From Sodiomyces alkalinus F11 (taxonomy: Eukaryota > Ascomycota > Sordariomycetes > Glomerellales > Plectosphaerellaceae), in assembly GCF_003711515.1 (NCBI RefSeq), contig NW_021167079.1:7186385-7250384 (forward strand): 64,000 nucleotides of DNA, given 5' to 3'. This document shows positions 1 through 11,423 of this stretch, piece by piece. The position numbers were made by a program, and so were the translations under genes. How positions within the stretch are numbered: the stretch's first letter is position 1; the number at the start of each line of letters is the position of its first letter. The notes under the pieces are model-generated. The model worked only from the letters and a program-made list of their open reading frames with translations, was not told where the DNA came from and did not search any database.

Positions 1-1647
1 ACCCGCTACTCACCGACATCGAGGCCCCCTCCGTCACACTCGCCAACACGCCCTGGGGCGGGGGCGACGACGAGGACGTGCAAGAATGGGCCGACCAGGA
101 ACTCCGCCGCCCCAAGTCGGGGCAGCGCATGGCCTTCATGAACATGGCCAACTCGATCATCGGCGCCGGCATCATCGGCCAGCCGTACGCCTTCAAGCAG
201 GCCGGCCTGCTCGCCGGCCTGGTGCTCCTCGTCGGGCTCACCTTCGTCGTCGACTGGACCATCTGCCTCATCGTCATCAACAGCAAGCTCAGCGGGAGCA
301 GCAACTTCCAGGGCACCGTCGAGCACTGCTTCGGCCGCCCGGGCCTCATCGCCATTTCGCTGGCCCAGTGGATTTTCGCGTTTGGCGGCATGGTTGCCTT
401 TGGTGTCATTGTGGGGGACTCGATCCCGCACGTCCTGACGGCTATTTGGCCCGGCCTGCGGGATGTGCCTGTCCTGGGGCTCCTGGCGAACCGGCAGGTC
501 GTCATCGCCGTGTTTGTGTTGGGTGTAAGCTATCCTTTGAGTTTGTATCGGGATATAGCAAAGGTACATACAAACACCTGTGTATCTCATTGATACGACG
601 CATATAGAACCCCCTCCTCCCCTCCTCCCCTTCTTCCGCCTAGAATACGCCGGCTGACCGTGGTTACTTCCTCTCCAGCTGGCCAAGGCGAGCACCATGG
701 CTCTTGTGAGCATGGGGGTTATTGTGGTGACGGTGCTCGTCCAGGGTGCGCTGACACCAAAGGAAGAGAGGGGGTCGTTCACCCCCAACTTGCTCACCAT
801 TAACAGCGGCATCTTCGAGGCCATTGGCGTGATATCCTTCGGTAAATGCCCTCCCACTTCCCTAGCGCTCTTCCCGTCTCTTCTTCCTGCTGTTCGTTCG
901 CCCATGCCCCATGCAAGGCGTAGACTGACCCGCCACACCTTGCTTCCTAGCCTTCGTATGCCATCACAACTCGCTGCTCATCTACGGCTCCCTCAAAACG
1001 CCCACCATCGACCGCTTCTCCCGCGTGACGCACTACTCGACGGGCATCTCCATGGTCTTCTGCCTCCTCATGGCCGTCGGCGGCTTCCTCGTCTTCGGCG
1101 ACCGCACGCTGGGCAACGTGCTCAACAACTTCCCCGCCGACAACGTCATGGTGACGGTGGCGCGGCTGTGCTTCGGCCTCAACATGCTGACGACGCTGCC
1201 GCTCGAGGCCTTCGTGTGCCGCGAGGTCATGCTCACCTACTACTTCCCCGGCGAGCCCTTCAACATGAACCTGCACCTCATCCTCACCACCAGCCTCGTC
1301 GTGTCGGCCATGGTTATCAGTTTGCTGACCTGTGACGTTGGCGTCGTGTTTGAGCTGGTGGGCTCGACGAGCGCTTGTGCCATGGCGTACATTCTTCCCC
1401 CGCTGTGCTACATGAAGCTGGCGTCGCGGTCTTGGAGGACCTATGTGGCCGGGGCCGTGGCGGTGTTTGGTAGCCTGGTGTTGGTGATCAGCTTGGTGCA
1501 GGCGGTGTGGAAGTTGGCCAACAGTAAGTGTCGTCTGAACCCGTTTCGCCCCCCTTTGCCAACTGCGGACTTGGTCCATTGGTTTTTGTCGCGTTTTGTC
1601 ACTGACGGAGATTATTAGGCGACGGAGGTCCAGCTAAGTGCATGTAA
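1..1647 (+). CDS. Avt-type vacuolar amino-acid transporter, 5' end outside window
   Basis: This is a multi-pass membrane permease of the amino-acid/auxin permease family (yeast Avt, animal SLC38). It probably moves neutral amino acids across the vacuolar or another endomembrane. Four exons join in frame: 1-563, 679-841, 951-1523 and 1619-1647, with stop TAA at 1645-1647. The reading frame is already open at the left edge (codons from position 3), so the N-terminus is missing. An acidic stretch (GGGDDEDVQEW) precedes the first helix. That helix carries the family's typical start, SIIGAGIIGQPYAFKQAG. Roughly ten further hydrophobic segments follow. The first-helix wording is closest to yeast Avt2 and animal SLC38A11 in my memory. 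The exact Avt subtype and substrate cannot be decided from sequence alone. The short last exon encodes only a few residues ending in KCM. Confidence 0.88.
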
Positions 1648-3272
1648 TGAGGTAGGTAACTTTGAGGGTTTTGCTTTTCCACGTCACACAGAAATGGACA
1701 ATACATGAGTTTGGGGGACGCCAGCAGGCTGTCTGTGTTCTGTATATCTATCCGTATATACACCTTGTACGGTGTGAGGACTTTCCATGGGCGTCTTCTG
1801 AATTTGGACTGCAAGGTGAGGCATGGCGAGGCGTAGTGTAAGACTTAAACCTCGTTACCTTAGGTATGGACCTTTTCACGCTGTACGGAGCACTTCTCAT
1901 GTACGAAGTAGAAGAGCGCAAGTGTCTGGTGGAAGGTCGATATCGGGGCGTGACTTCGGTTCAATTCCGGGTGAGTTTGGCTACTTGATCGGCTTGTACC
2001 TGTAACTCTGCCAAGCCCTATTTCCTTAGGATAAATAGTCACAGGTACTTCCCATAGAGGAACCTATAAGCGGATACACGCATAATTTGCGTACCTTTAT
2101 TTGTGTTCTGGCAGCAACTGTAGTGTCTAAGGTAAGTTGCGAGTTCTTATGCCTAGCGTCTCCACATACCTTAAGAAACGAGCTAAAAAACTACCTACAG
2201 CTAAGGTACCTGAGCCTAAGGTACCGACCGGTATATTGGTTTGAGGACGAAATGGAACGTTGTCTTTCCCGGTAGACCTTTCTATTACGGTATGAACAAC
2301 TGAACAAGAACTCACAAAGACACCGAATGCAGTCACACTCAAGTTGCTCATCTTCCCACCGAAACATTAGCACAGCCCACCTCCCTCTCATGCCCCATAC
2401 CGTCCATACCCGTGAAGTCATCAGGACACTACCCATTGGCTGGGCCCCCTTGCGCCCCCCAATCATTATCGCCCAGCCAGCCGGCTTAGAACCAGCCCAC
2501 GAGCCACGAGCCCACGAGCTCACAAGGGGGACCACACCAACAACCCCTCCCCTCCCGCGTGTCGCGCCCCCGCGATCCATTCACTTTACTTCGTACCATG
2601 CTCGTTGTGCTACCGTGATCCCCCATCTCCGCCAATCGAGCCGTCTCGATTTGTCCATCATCTCCCCATTACCCGCCCATCTCCATCCCACCACCATCCT
2701 GGGTGATCCAGTATCAGTTAGGACCAAGGGGCCTTTTCGTCATCCCGCGAATGATACAATTTACTCCCACTCATGATCCTCCCCCTCCCTGTCGGAAGAG
2801 GACACATCACCGGCTCTAGTGCGGTTTGGTAGACTGCAAGTGCGGGAGACACATGTATGCGGGTGTTGTATTAGTAGGCACGTAATAAGGCACGTAATAA
2901 GGGGCGCGGGTGAGGCACGGGCAAGGCAAGTCATCTACGTGGAGGGGAATCCCCGTGACTCGAGCGTGTTGTTTTAGTCGCCGGAAGAAAGATAAAAGTG
3001 AGGCGAAGGAACCCCGCTTGGAGAAGAGTGAGGACCCTGGAATCCGATCTACTATATCTTCCACTATCCCCTCAGTTCCGTCTAGTCTGACTTTGCCTTC
3101 TCTTAACCAGCATTTTCACACTATCACCACATTAAACCAGGTACGGATTACCCCCCCTAGAGGGAAGAAAGAGGCAGGAAGAAAAAAGAAGAAGAAGAAA
3201 AGGCTCAGAGTTACTAACGCACCCCCCTCGAGGTTCCAGTCTCATTCGTCTTTTTGACTCCCTCGACCGAAA
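1648..3272. other. intergenic stretch, no gene recognised
   Basis: No ORF here has convincing protein character. It contains several copies of the CTAAGGTACC-type motif (about 1856-1868 and 2198-2226) and TACGAAGTA-like words. The part from about 2700 onward is presumably the promoter and 5' UTR of the small gene that starts at 3273. Nothing else is visible. Confidence 0.6.
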
Positions 3273-3536
3273 ATGCAGCCCCTCGTCAACTTCCACGACA
3301 AGGCTTGCCCCAAGTGCGGCGCCCAAACGGCTGATTCGACCAAGACCTGCGACTCCTGTGGTGCTGTAAGTAATTTTCTCTCTTTATTTCTCAGAACCCG
3401 CCACGGTTTGATTTCTCTCTCGGAGGACCTTGTCCCCCGGAGATGCACCCCCCTCGCCCTCGCCCTCGCCCTCCACTTCTCTTCTGTTCTCCTTGCTGAC
3501 TTTTTACCTCCCTTGAAATAGACCTGCCCCTACTAA
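3273..3536 (+). CDS. 35-residue double-CxxC (zinc-ribbon-like) microprotein
   Basis: Two exons, 3273-3365 and 3522-3536, give a 35-residue protein. The donor is GTAAGT at 3366 and the acceptor AG is at 3520-3521. Exon 1 contains two knuckles, CPKC at residues 12-15 and CDSC at 26-29, ten residues apart. Exon 2 adds only TCPY and the stop, placing a fifth Cys near the C-terminus. The spacing looks like a minimal zinc ribbon, so zinc binding is inferred. Reading through the intron would give an 82-residue product with a serine-, leucine- and proline-rich tail. The spliced form is preferred because donor and acceptor are good and the product ends just after the Cys motif, as I recall for similar tiny fungal proteins. 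Function is unknown. The coding potential rests on motif and splice quality. Confidence 0.62.
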
Positions 3537-4388
3537 GCGTACAATGACACAAATTGGGATGGAGCCCCACGAGACGTTAGAGAAGAGGGATCCATGGAAA
3601 GCCTGGGCGGACTAGTGCCGTGGCGTTATTACGAAGTGACGAGACGATGAAGCGAGAGACCGACGAGACAAATGTTTCAGGAACGCGAGTTCGGTAAACC
3701 GAGAGATCAAGAGGAGTTCAGGATGTGCGCGCTGCTTTTGGTTTTCGGCTGGATGGAGAGGCCACGCTGTGCAGCGCAGCGCAGAGTTTCGTTCAAGAAA
3801 TGAAGACTTAATTCTCATCTTCCCAGCTTTGCCCCCGTCTCTCTATCTCCCCTAACATTACCCGTCTACCCCTTTCGCTCGACGGATAGAAAACCCGAGC
3901 GGCCCCAGGTGTGTCGTCTACCATCTACCGTCCACCGCCCTCCCCACACAAGGCAGGCTGAAAGCTTCCCGCGAGAGGAGCAGCGGAATATCTGATGTCA
4001 CGCCCCCAATTGTGCAGTTTAGCTTGGACACTGCCAAACGGCTAAATCGTAGTATAGCAAATTTGTGACACAGCCTCCAGATCCAAACAACTTGATGGTC
4101 TTTCGAGCAGTCGAACCCTTGTAAAGGATACCTTATATCAGAGCCCTATATGTGGAGATCTGAGTCACAAGCAGAGGCGCAACGAGGTTGGTCCACTCAC
4201 AGGAAGAATATATATCTGTATATAAATAGATATAAGTTGGTAAGAGACAAGTATAAGAAAAGCTCAGCCCTGATGCTCTGGCCGGGCGTCATTCTTCCTA
4301 AGCTAGATCGTATGCCAAGCATGCATACGCAGGAAGACTAGATAGCTGGCCTTCGTAGTTTCTAACAGTCCCGGGGGGGGGTGGCGGG

Positions 4389-4394
<6 letters not shown>

Positions 4395-4426
<32 letters not shown>
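4395..4426. repeat. poly-T tract (about 32 T)
   Basis: An uninterrupted T run, preceded about 13 nt earlier by a run of nine G. Its length may be imprecise because homopolymers are prone to sequencing error. Confidence 0.85.
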
Positions 4427-4427
<1 letters not shown>

Positions 4428-5089
4428 GCTTGGTCGAGTTGAACATGGCCTAGCCACTGGATGAGAAAGCAAAGGAAAGCAACGCGAGACTGGGTGCCGA
4501 AAGACACCTATGATGTAGCCGCTTCCAAATGTCATTAAATCCAGAAAATATCAGGCGAAGAGAAATACAGAGCCGACCCAGCGCTCTTTTTAGTCCGGAA
4601 ATGTCAAGACACTCACGGAGACACAGCACTTCGACCACCAATACCCGTAGCCCGTGGTGTCCAGAAGAACAATATATTACCTACGAGCCCCCATCGTCCT
4701 CAAAGGGGAAAAGAAGACCATCCAGCGAACAGCGTGCATGACTGCGACCCTGACGTCCAAAGCATGCATATTGCCCCCACGCCTCAGTCCCTTGTCGCTG
4801 ATATGCCGTGGAGGGGGAGAAAAACATGCTTTGGAAAATTAAAGGGGCTAGCTTTGCCATCGCTGTCGAGGCTATTATCACCGTGTCATCCGCACGACGC
4901 AGCCCTGAGTTCGCCCTGCCGCCAAATGAACCTCCTTTCCCCCCTTCCGCTGCGACCATTTTGTTGGCCAGGGATGAAAAGGAGAAAAAAGACACAACAA
5001 ACACGAGGTCAGTTTTGTCGGGGGAAAACCAGCACCTCCCTCATCTCCCAGAACCAGAATAATGATGATTTGTGAGCAGCCGAATATTT

Positions 5090-5116
5090 GGGGGGGGGGG
5101 GGGGGGGGGGGGGGGG
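5090..5116. repeat. poly-G tract (27 G)
   Basis: An uninterrupted run of 27 G on the + strand, 345 nt beyond the RHO1 stop codon. On the RHO1 transcript strand it would read as poly-C if included in the 3' UTR. Confidence 0.9.
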
Positions 5117-5460
5117 ATTGTGTGTAAAGTTGCGTGCGCGTGCGTGTACAAGGCTCTTTGGCGATGACAAGAGACAATAGCGATCAAAAACTCCAAATTC
5201 CGAGAACCTATGCAGGTGGATATAGCCTTGCCCTCCCAAAGCCGCCGCAGACCCTGGCTTCATCCGAAACAGGTTGGGGTGGGAAAAAAAGAAAAATAAT
5301 ATTCGTTTGGGTTGGGTTGGATTGGTTGGGGGAACCAAGGTCGAGAGTACAAGAGGAGGTGGGGGAAGGGATTCGAGGTCCCGTCAGACAAAAAGCACGC
5401 GGAGGGTTTGTGTTTCAGGAAACGCGGAGGCAAGAAAACAGCGGCATTGCTACCCTGGCT

Positions 5461-6768
5461 TTAGAGCAGGTTGCACTTGTGCTTCTTGCCGCTGCCCCGG
5501 CTACGCGATAGCAGAGCGGCGCGGGTGGCGTGTTCGAAAACCTCACGAACGCCTTCGTTTGTCTTGGCCGAGCACTCGAGGTACTTGTAGGCACCGATCT
5601 TCTTGCGAACCTCCTCACCCTATCATTTTGTAAAACGGACAATGATTAGTACATGGATTAGAACACGAGGGCGCAGCATATAGAGGAGGGACCCCAACGC
5701 GATAACCTCGACGTTGGGGGCACTGGTGCGCTGTAGGAAACGGGAGGGAAAATGGGGGGGGGGGGGGGGGGCACAAATGTGTATTTACCTCCTCGGGAGA
5801 CACAGGCTTCTGGCTCGTCTTGCGCAGCTCCTCGATGGTCTTGGCGTCGTAGCGGAGATCCTTCTTGCAGCCGACGAGAATGATGGGAAGACCCTGGCAG
5901 AAGTGCAGGACCTCGGAAATCCACTAGAGAAGACAAAGAAAACGTCGGTTAGTCAGGGATCATGAGAAATGATAAGGACTACTGAGTAGTCGGTATGTGG
6001 CCATCAAGTACCTTCTCTTGAACGTTGTCGAGCGAATCGGGAGAATCGACGGCGAAGCAGATGAGGATGACGTGGGAGTCGGGGTAAGACAAGGGCCGGA
6101 GCCGGTCGTAGTCTTCCTGACCAGCCGTATCCCATAGGGCCAGCTCGACGTGCTTTCCATCGACCTCAACATCGGCGACGTAGTTCTCGAAAACAGTGGG
6201 AACGTAGACCTAGAAAGCGGGCGTCAGTAGGCGGACAAGATGAATACAGAGATGCCTGGGGCAAATGTAATGTCGTCGAGTGGAATTCTCCGTGGCGGAA
6301 GGAAAGGATGTCGGAAACGCGATTCGGCGTCTTACCTCGGGGAAGGTGCCCTTGGAGAAAACACTAGATAGGATTGTCAGTAATCAGCGAGACAGTAGAT
6401 GAAGGAATGGCTGTGATTGCAGGGAGGTGATGATGATGGTGGATGCCACGAGGAGACGCGAACACGCCAGCTAGACCCCCGACATGTGCTGTGTGGGTGA
6501 TACAACACGATGGCGAAGGGGGACGCCTTGGGAGGAGGGGGGCGGGCAGATGGAATGTATGGCCCCGGATATGATGATGGTGATGATGATGATGGCTCGA
6601 GATGGCTGAACGAGACTGATAGATGCAGGGAGGGAGGGAGAGCGTGGTATGGTGTTGGGGTTGAAGGGGCAGTTGCGGGAAGCTGTCGTCCACTACTCAC
6701 ATCAACAAACAGGTTTTACCGCAGGCACCATCGCCGACAATGACGAGCTTGCGGCGAATTTCGGCCAT
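5461..6768 (-). CDS. rho1: Rho1 small GTPase
   Basis: Rho-family GTPase that controls cell-wall glucan synthase, actin polarity and the cell-integrity MAPK pathway, acting at the plasma membrane. Five exons on the minus strand: 6701-6768, 6336-6363, 6012-6209, 5789-5923 and 5461-5619, giving 195 residues, the normal length. The start reads [20 protein letters not shown], with the P-loop GDGACGKT at residues 12-19. The effector region [18 protein letters not shown], the switch-II motif [18 protein letters not shown], the base-binding VGCKKDLR and the SAK motif [10 protein letters not shown] follow in order. The C-terminus is a polybasic stretch (GSGKKHK) with a CNLL CAAX box, so geranylgeranylation is expected. 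The last intron carries an 18-nt poly-G/C run. Identity is very secure. Confidence 0.98.
5754..5771. repeat. poly-G tract (18 G) inside the last RHO1 intron
   Basis: A run of 18 G on the + strand (poly-C in the pre-mRNA) within the intron between exons 5789-5923 and 5461-5619, 18 nt from the exon-4 donor end. Introns of highly conserved GTPase genes rarely hold such a run. Confidence 0.9.
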
Positions 6769-9700
6769 GGTGACTAGAGTGGCAGGTGCTTGGAAATAGA
6801 ATAGACGGACGAGAGAGAGTAAATGCTGTTCGTGTGCTTGGGTTGGCGTGGAGAAAGTCGACGTTAGAGACGCTACCTCGATGTTGGAGAGATGGGAGAA
6901 GGTTGGATGGTTTGAAGAGACAAGTCAAAGGGAGAACCCAAGTTGGATGGATAGATGGATAGGATGCATGGGCCGCCAGATGGGAAAAAGACGGAGCGCT
7001 AGTGGAGTTTTGGCCTGACCTCTGACCTCTGACCTGAGAGGACAACAGGAGGTGCTTGGAAAGGGGGCCGGGGTGCAAAGCAGGGGTGAGGTGTGATAGG
7101 GGGAAGAAGGGGGTGTGCTGGCTGCCTATTTAAGGAGGGAGGGATGGAGACGGGAAGTGAGTGGAGGGCAGAGTGACCGACGCGCGAGTACCTTACGTAG
7201 GTAGGTAGTCTGCTGTGTGCTGTGCTTTCCTCTGTACGAAAGTACGGCGTCCTGCCCTGAAACTGGAAGGTGTGCCTGACGCAGCGAAGAGGGGGTTCAT
7301 ACACCCGTTAAAGGGTCTTCTGCCTTGGGGAAAACGAAATGCGCCAGGAGACGGGGGTGCGCAAAATAAGATCCTTGAACCAAATGAACCAACCTTCTGT
7401 TGTCGTCGTACCTAAAAGTACTTTGACTTGGACCAGTCAACCTCGACGTACGTAAGCTTAACACGTCCAACCCAGTAATAAAAACAGGAGGAGACGAACA
7501 CACAGGAAGTATGTCGACAGAGAATAGGAATAAGATATGAATAGTAGAGAGCAGAAAGACAGACTTGACTTGTTTCCAACCGGCAAGTTTGCGACCTTTA
7601 TGCCCTGTTTATGTGACTAATGTGTCTAATCTCAGATGGAGCGTGGATGCTATCGGGATATCTACCCCATTCTAGTGTCACCTCCAAAGAACCGAGATCT
7701 ACTTCACCTTATAGTTACCTTGGTAGGTTGTCAAGCTGTCCCAAGTAGGACAGAGAGACAAAGGACCATGGGTTAAGATCCCCTTTGTGCGCCGTGACGA
7801 CGTCGTCATAGCTGGTTGTCTCTGGAAAGGCCTCACAGACTCTCTTCCGCAAGGTGGTTGTATTGTCTGGAATCATCACATAAAGCCTTTTGATAAAACT
7901 GGAGGGTCATTCTATGAGTATATTATTCCAGGTTGATAACTCCATCTAGGTATATTGTGCCTTGGCATGTGCCGGCTGTATGCTGCGTCGGTACTTCTGT
8001 CCATTTACCGATTTACCTCCTCGCCTGCAAGATGTACGTTAGGTAAGGTATATCAAGAGCGTTGCCAAGGCACCCTGTTTGCGGCACTTGGATTGAACTC
8101 CTGGGGGGTTTGGCAGATAGGAGTCAATCTGTCAGTCCAGCCCTGTGATTTTTTGAGAGGCAACCAACTACGGTACCCGTAGAAATCTCCATCCTGCATC
8201 AGATCAGCATGCTTATACGTACCATGTTACTAAGGTACAGTACTCTGTACGAACATCTGCGGTACGAGATGCAAGTCCCGGCAGGTACTTCGTACCTCTA
8301 GGGTCCCTGTAGCGCTGAGCTGAAATGCATCGCAAGGAAAACACCGAGGCGGGATGATCAGGGCAGTCCATTGGGCGGCGATGTCCATTTGAACTTGTCT
8401 TGGCCCACTGAAGGACAGGTACCGAACTTGTACTAACTTGCTTAATACGATGTCTTGTAACTTGTAACGACGCGAAGCTTCCTTCCCGCGGAAGAAATCC
8501 CTACCTAAAGGTAGGTCGCTCACGTCATCTGGAAGAGAGCCTGGACTGTGTTGTTTACGGAATAATTACACGTGTACAGATTACGCTTTGCTGTGTCATT
8601 GCACCCCCTTCGTTGTCCGTCACAGTGGAACAACACCACAGGTCCAATACCGTTAAAGCCGTGCCGTTGAAAGATACTCGATTGATTACTGTATGGGCAG
8701 TAGAAACATCAACAGAAATTGTTGTTAGAGTGATGACACGAGGTTTTCCCATAAACAAACAATGTTGCGTTTTGGTGGCTGGTCCGCATGTCTACAGGCC
8801 TCAGGTCACTCGGTCAAGTACGTCCAATAAATCCCACTTGTCTGCATATATGGTTGGCTGGGGAGCGATGACATGACCATCAGAAGTCCTACAGGTCCTA
8901 CAGAATCTAGGACTTCACCCATACGTACTGGAGTAGCAGATGCATGCCAAACAGTCCGTTGGATGACCACGGTTGATCATATGCTGTGCCTTTTCATAGC
9001 TCTCTATTTGTACTGCCTCCCAAGCTTATGATGCTGAACCAAGGTACCTTATGCAGTGTTGACTGGCGTTGACGAAGTCACTGGCCTTGAACCCCCTTCC
9101 AAATATTGATTGCCTAAGGTACCTGGTAATGCATGGCCTTCGCCGCCAGAGACGGGATTCGGTCTCCAAGATAGCCATTAAATCCATGAAAGAAGTACAA
9201 AAGAGAGGGAAAGAGAAAGAAGACCATCTTGGTTTATACTTTAGGTCAGTAAGACGTAAATTACTACCGTAAAAAGCAGGGTCTACCTTTCTGGGACTGG
9301 GTTTTCGGTGACCGTGTGACCCCATGCACAAAGAGTTACGCTGTCACCGCCATTCCACTCTTCTGGTTGCCTCTTATTCCCTGAATATCTGTACTGGGTA
9401 CTGGGTATGAGTAATACGGAGTAGTAGTACTACCGGCAACTCGCCCTCACCGGTCAAAGCCCGGGATATAGATATTCCGTGGCCGTGCACCCCGGATCAA
9501 ACAACCGGACATGGCACGGCTTGGATTGACCACTGAAGGTATGTAGGTACTCCAAATTTCTTGGCGCGGCCAATTCTCGTGGAATTTTGTCTCGCGGAAA
9601 GCTTCAAAGCCTATCTATGGACGAGACGACATCAACGTCCAGTCGCCCATTATTCACCGCCCGATCACCCGCTATTACGCTACCTCCATACGAAGACGAC

Positions 9701-9795
9701 AAGAAGAAAAATTAACTCTTGACCTTCTCATTCGCATCATTTCTCTCGTGCCCCCCCGTCTCTCTCACCGCCGGGGAGACGAGGCCCTACCCACC
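6769..9795. other. 3-kb divergent intergenic region between RHO1 and uL24m
   Basis: No gene recognised on either strand. About 6769-7200 is GC-rich and is presumably the RHO1 promoter and 5' UTR. The middle (about 7500-9500) is more AT-rich and carries scattered short motifs: CTAAGGTACC types near 8230 and 9115, a TACGAAGTA-like word near 8288 and TACGGAGTA near 9417. The last ~250 nt are pyrimidine-rich and form the uL24m promoter. Confidence 0.55.
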
Positions 9796-11151
9796 ATGCA
9801 GAAACTCATCAAGCGGACGGCCGAAGCCCAAAGGGCCGCCGCCCGTCGCGCCAAGAAGAAGAGCCTCACGGAGTACCTCAGTAACAAGCATCGCCGCATC
9901 AGAGAACAGGCCCGTTCCGTCAGCGAGATTGCCGCGGACCTTCGTGCCGCCCGCCTCAACCGCCGCCAAAACTGGGAGCTAGGTCCTCTCGCTCCTCGCC
10001 TCGACTTGGACGGCAAAGCTACCCATGCCGCCCAAGAGGCCCCCCGAACAGCCATGCAGACGCTCATGAAGCCGTGGGAGATCCAACTGCGCTGTGCTTG
10101 GGCCGGGACGCCCGAACTTCTCAACCTCGTCGTCGGGGACAGGGTCGTCGTCATGGAGGGTCCGGAAAAGGGCAAGATTGATCGCGTGGCCAGCATCGAC
10201 ATGAGACACGGTACAATTAATCTGGAGAACATTGGCAAGGTGAGCCGCGCTGCCCTCTTTTTTTCTTCTTTTTTTTTTCTTTCTTCTTTTTCTTTCTTTT
10301 TTTCTTTTCTTTTTTTTCTTTCTTTCTTTTCTTTCTTCGCTCCCTTTGAGGACTATCACTTCCCAGCAGAGAGGATAAGAATAGGGGACTGAAAAACTCT
10401 AACACCACAACTCTCCTCCCAGTACCTCTCAAAAATCCCCGATGAATACCGCAGCGTCGACCCTGAAAAGAACAGCACCCGCCTCGCCTCCGTCTCGCTC
10501 CCCATCTCCGCCGTCCGCCTCGTCCACCCCATCACCGACCCCAAGACCGGCATCACCCGCGACGTCATCGTCCGCAGCCTGACCGCCGGCCCCGTGAAAT
10601 GGCACCGCCACACCGGCTGGCGCGCCTGGACGCGCTACATCACGGGCCTCAACGTAGCGATCCCCTGGCCCGAACGCAAGCCCGAGCCGCGGGAGGACTA
10701 CGCGAGCGACACCAAGCGCGCCGACGTCGAGGAGCCGACCTTCGTCCCCAGCCTGCTCCGCTGCCCGCTCCCCGACGGCCTGATCGACCAGCTGCGCAAC
10801 CGCTACTCCCGGTTCCGCACGCGCCACGAGGAGGCCTACATCCAGAGCAAGGAGGCCGAGGAGGCCGAGAAGCTGGCCCGCCACCGCGAGGCCCAGACCA
10901 TGCTCACCCCGCTCCAGGAGTTCAACCGCCTGCAGCGCGCCCTCCGCCGCGAGAGGGGCCAGCCCACGCTCTCCGAGGAGATGCTCGTCAAGATTGGCGA
11001 GGTTATTGCGCGGAACAAGGCGGCGGCCCTCGGCGCTGCGGGCATGTCGGAGGTGAAGAAGGATGGCGCTGCTTCGGGCGATGTGCCGACACATTTGCTC
11101 CATGGGGGGAAGGATGCGCCGTCACCGACCCCTTCGCAACAGCCGGTGTGA
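9796..11151 (+). CDS. MRPL40: mitochondrial large-subunit ribosomal protein uL24m (MRPL40)
   Basis: Component of the mitochondrial 54S ribosomal subunit. Two exons, 9796-10239 and 10423-11151, give 390 residues. The KOW motif, LVVGDRVVVMEGPEKGKIDR, lies around residues 113-135, followed by SIDMRHGTINLENIGK, typical of the L24 fold. The basic N-terminus (MQKLIKRTAEAQRAAARRAKKK) fits mitochondrial targeting. The start at 9796 has the context CCACCATG; an in-frame upstream ATG at 9748 is less like the family N-terminus. After the KOW region comes a fungal-specific extension (WHRHTGWRAWTRYI, then a Glu/Arg-rich helix), matching the long fungal MRPL40 form. The intron contains a long T/C-rich tract (about 10255-10336). 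The gene lies tail to tail with ELP1, 272 nt apart. Confidence 0.93.
10255..10336. repeat. pyrimidine-rich simple repeat inside the uL24m intron
   Basis: Interspersed TTTC/TTTTC units fill much of the 183-nt intron. This is a polypyrimidine expansion well upstream of the acceptor at 10421-10422. Confidence 0.8.
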
Positions 11152-11423
11152 CGTCTTGATATATTAGATTGGTGTAAGAGACGGGAGTTGAAGTACGAGA
11201 CGGTCCAGGTTGATATGGACATGTACAAAACACATACATACACCAGGGAGATTATACAAGGACAGGCGATCTTCACTTGTGCAATAGTGTACTTTTATCA
11301 GCAGATAGCACTGCAGCTATCATGATCATCTTTAGTCGTGTGAATGGTTCCGGAATTTTCCCACCTTGGAAAAATCGTTTCTATGTACATCATCTATGTG
11401 GATTGCCATAATCTAGGACTACG

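Larger units (their letters stand above)
3537..5460. other. intergenic stretch with homopolymer tracts
   Basis: No convincing gene. The interval holds the presumed 3' UTR of the microprotein gene, a G-rich run followed by a T32 tract (about 4372-4426), a G27 tract (5090-5116) and the presumed 3' UTR of RHO1 on the minus strand just before 5461. ORFs here are short and low-complexity. Confidence 0.55.

Noticed and set aside
1925..1985. T-loop-like GGTTCAATTCCGG suggesting a tRNA
   Set aside because: The T-arm could pair with wobbles, but no matching acceptor stem, D-arm or anticodon arm was found at the right distance.
4075..4110. Sequence resembling a reverse-strand T-loop (TCGAACCC)
   Set aside because: The T-stem does not pair and no cloverleaf could be drawn.
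10429..11103. Long minus-strand ORF (224 codons) opposite uL24m
   Set aside because: It is the complementary shadow of the GC-rich second exon; its translation is an Ala/Gly/Arg/Val-rich string with no motif.
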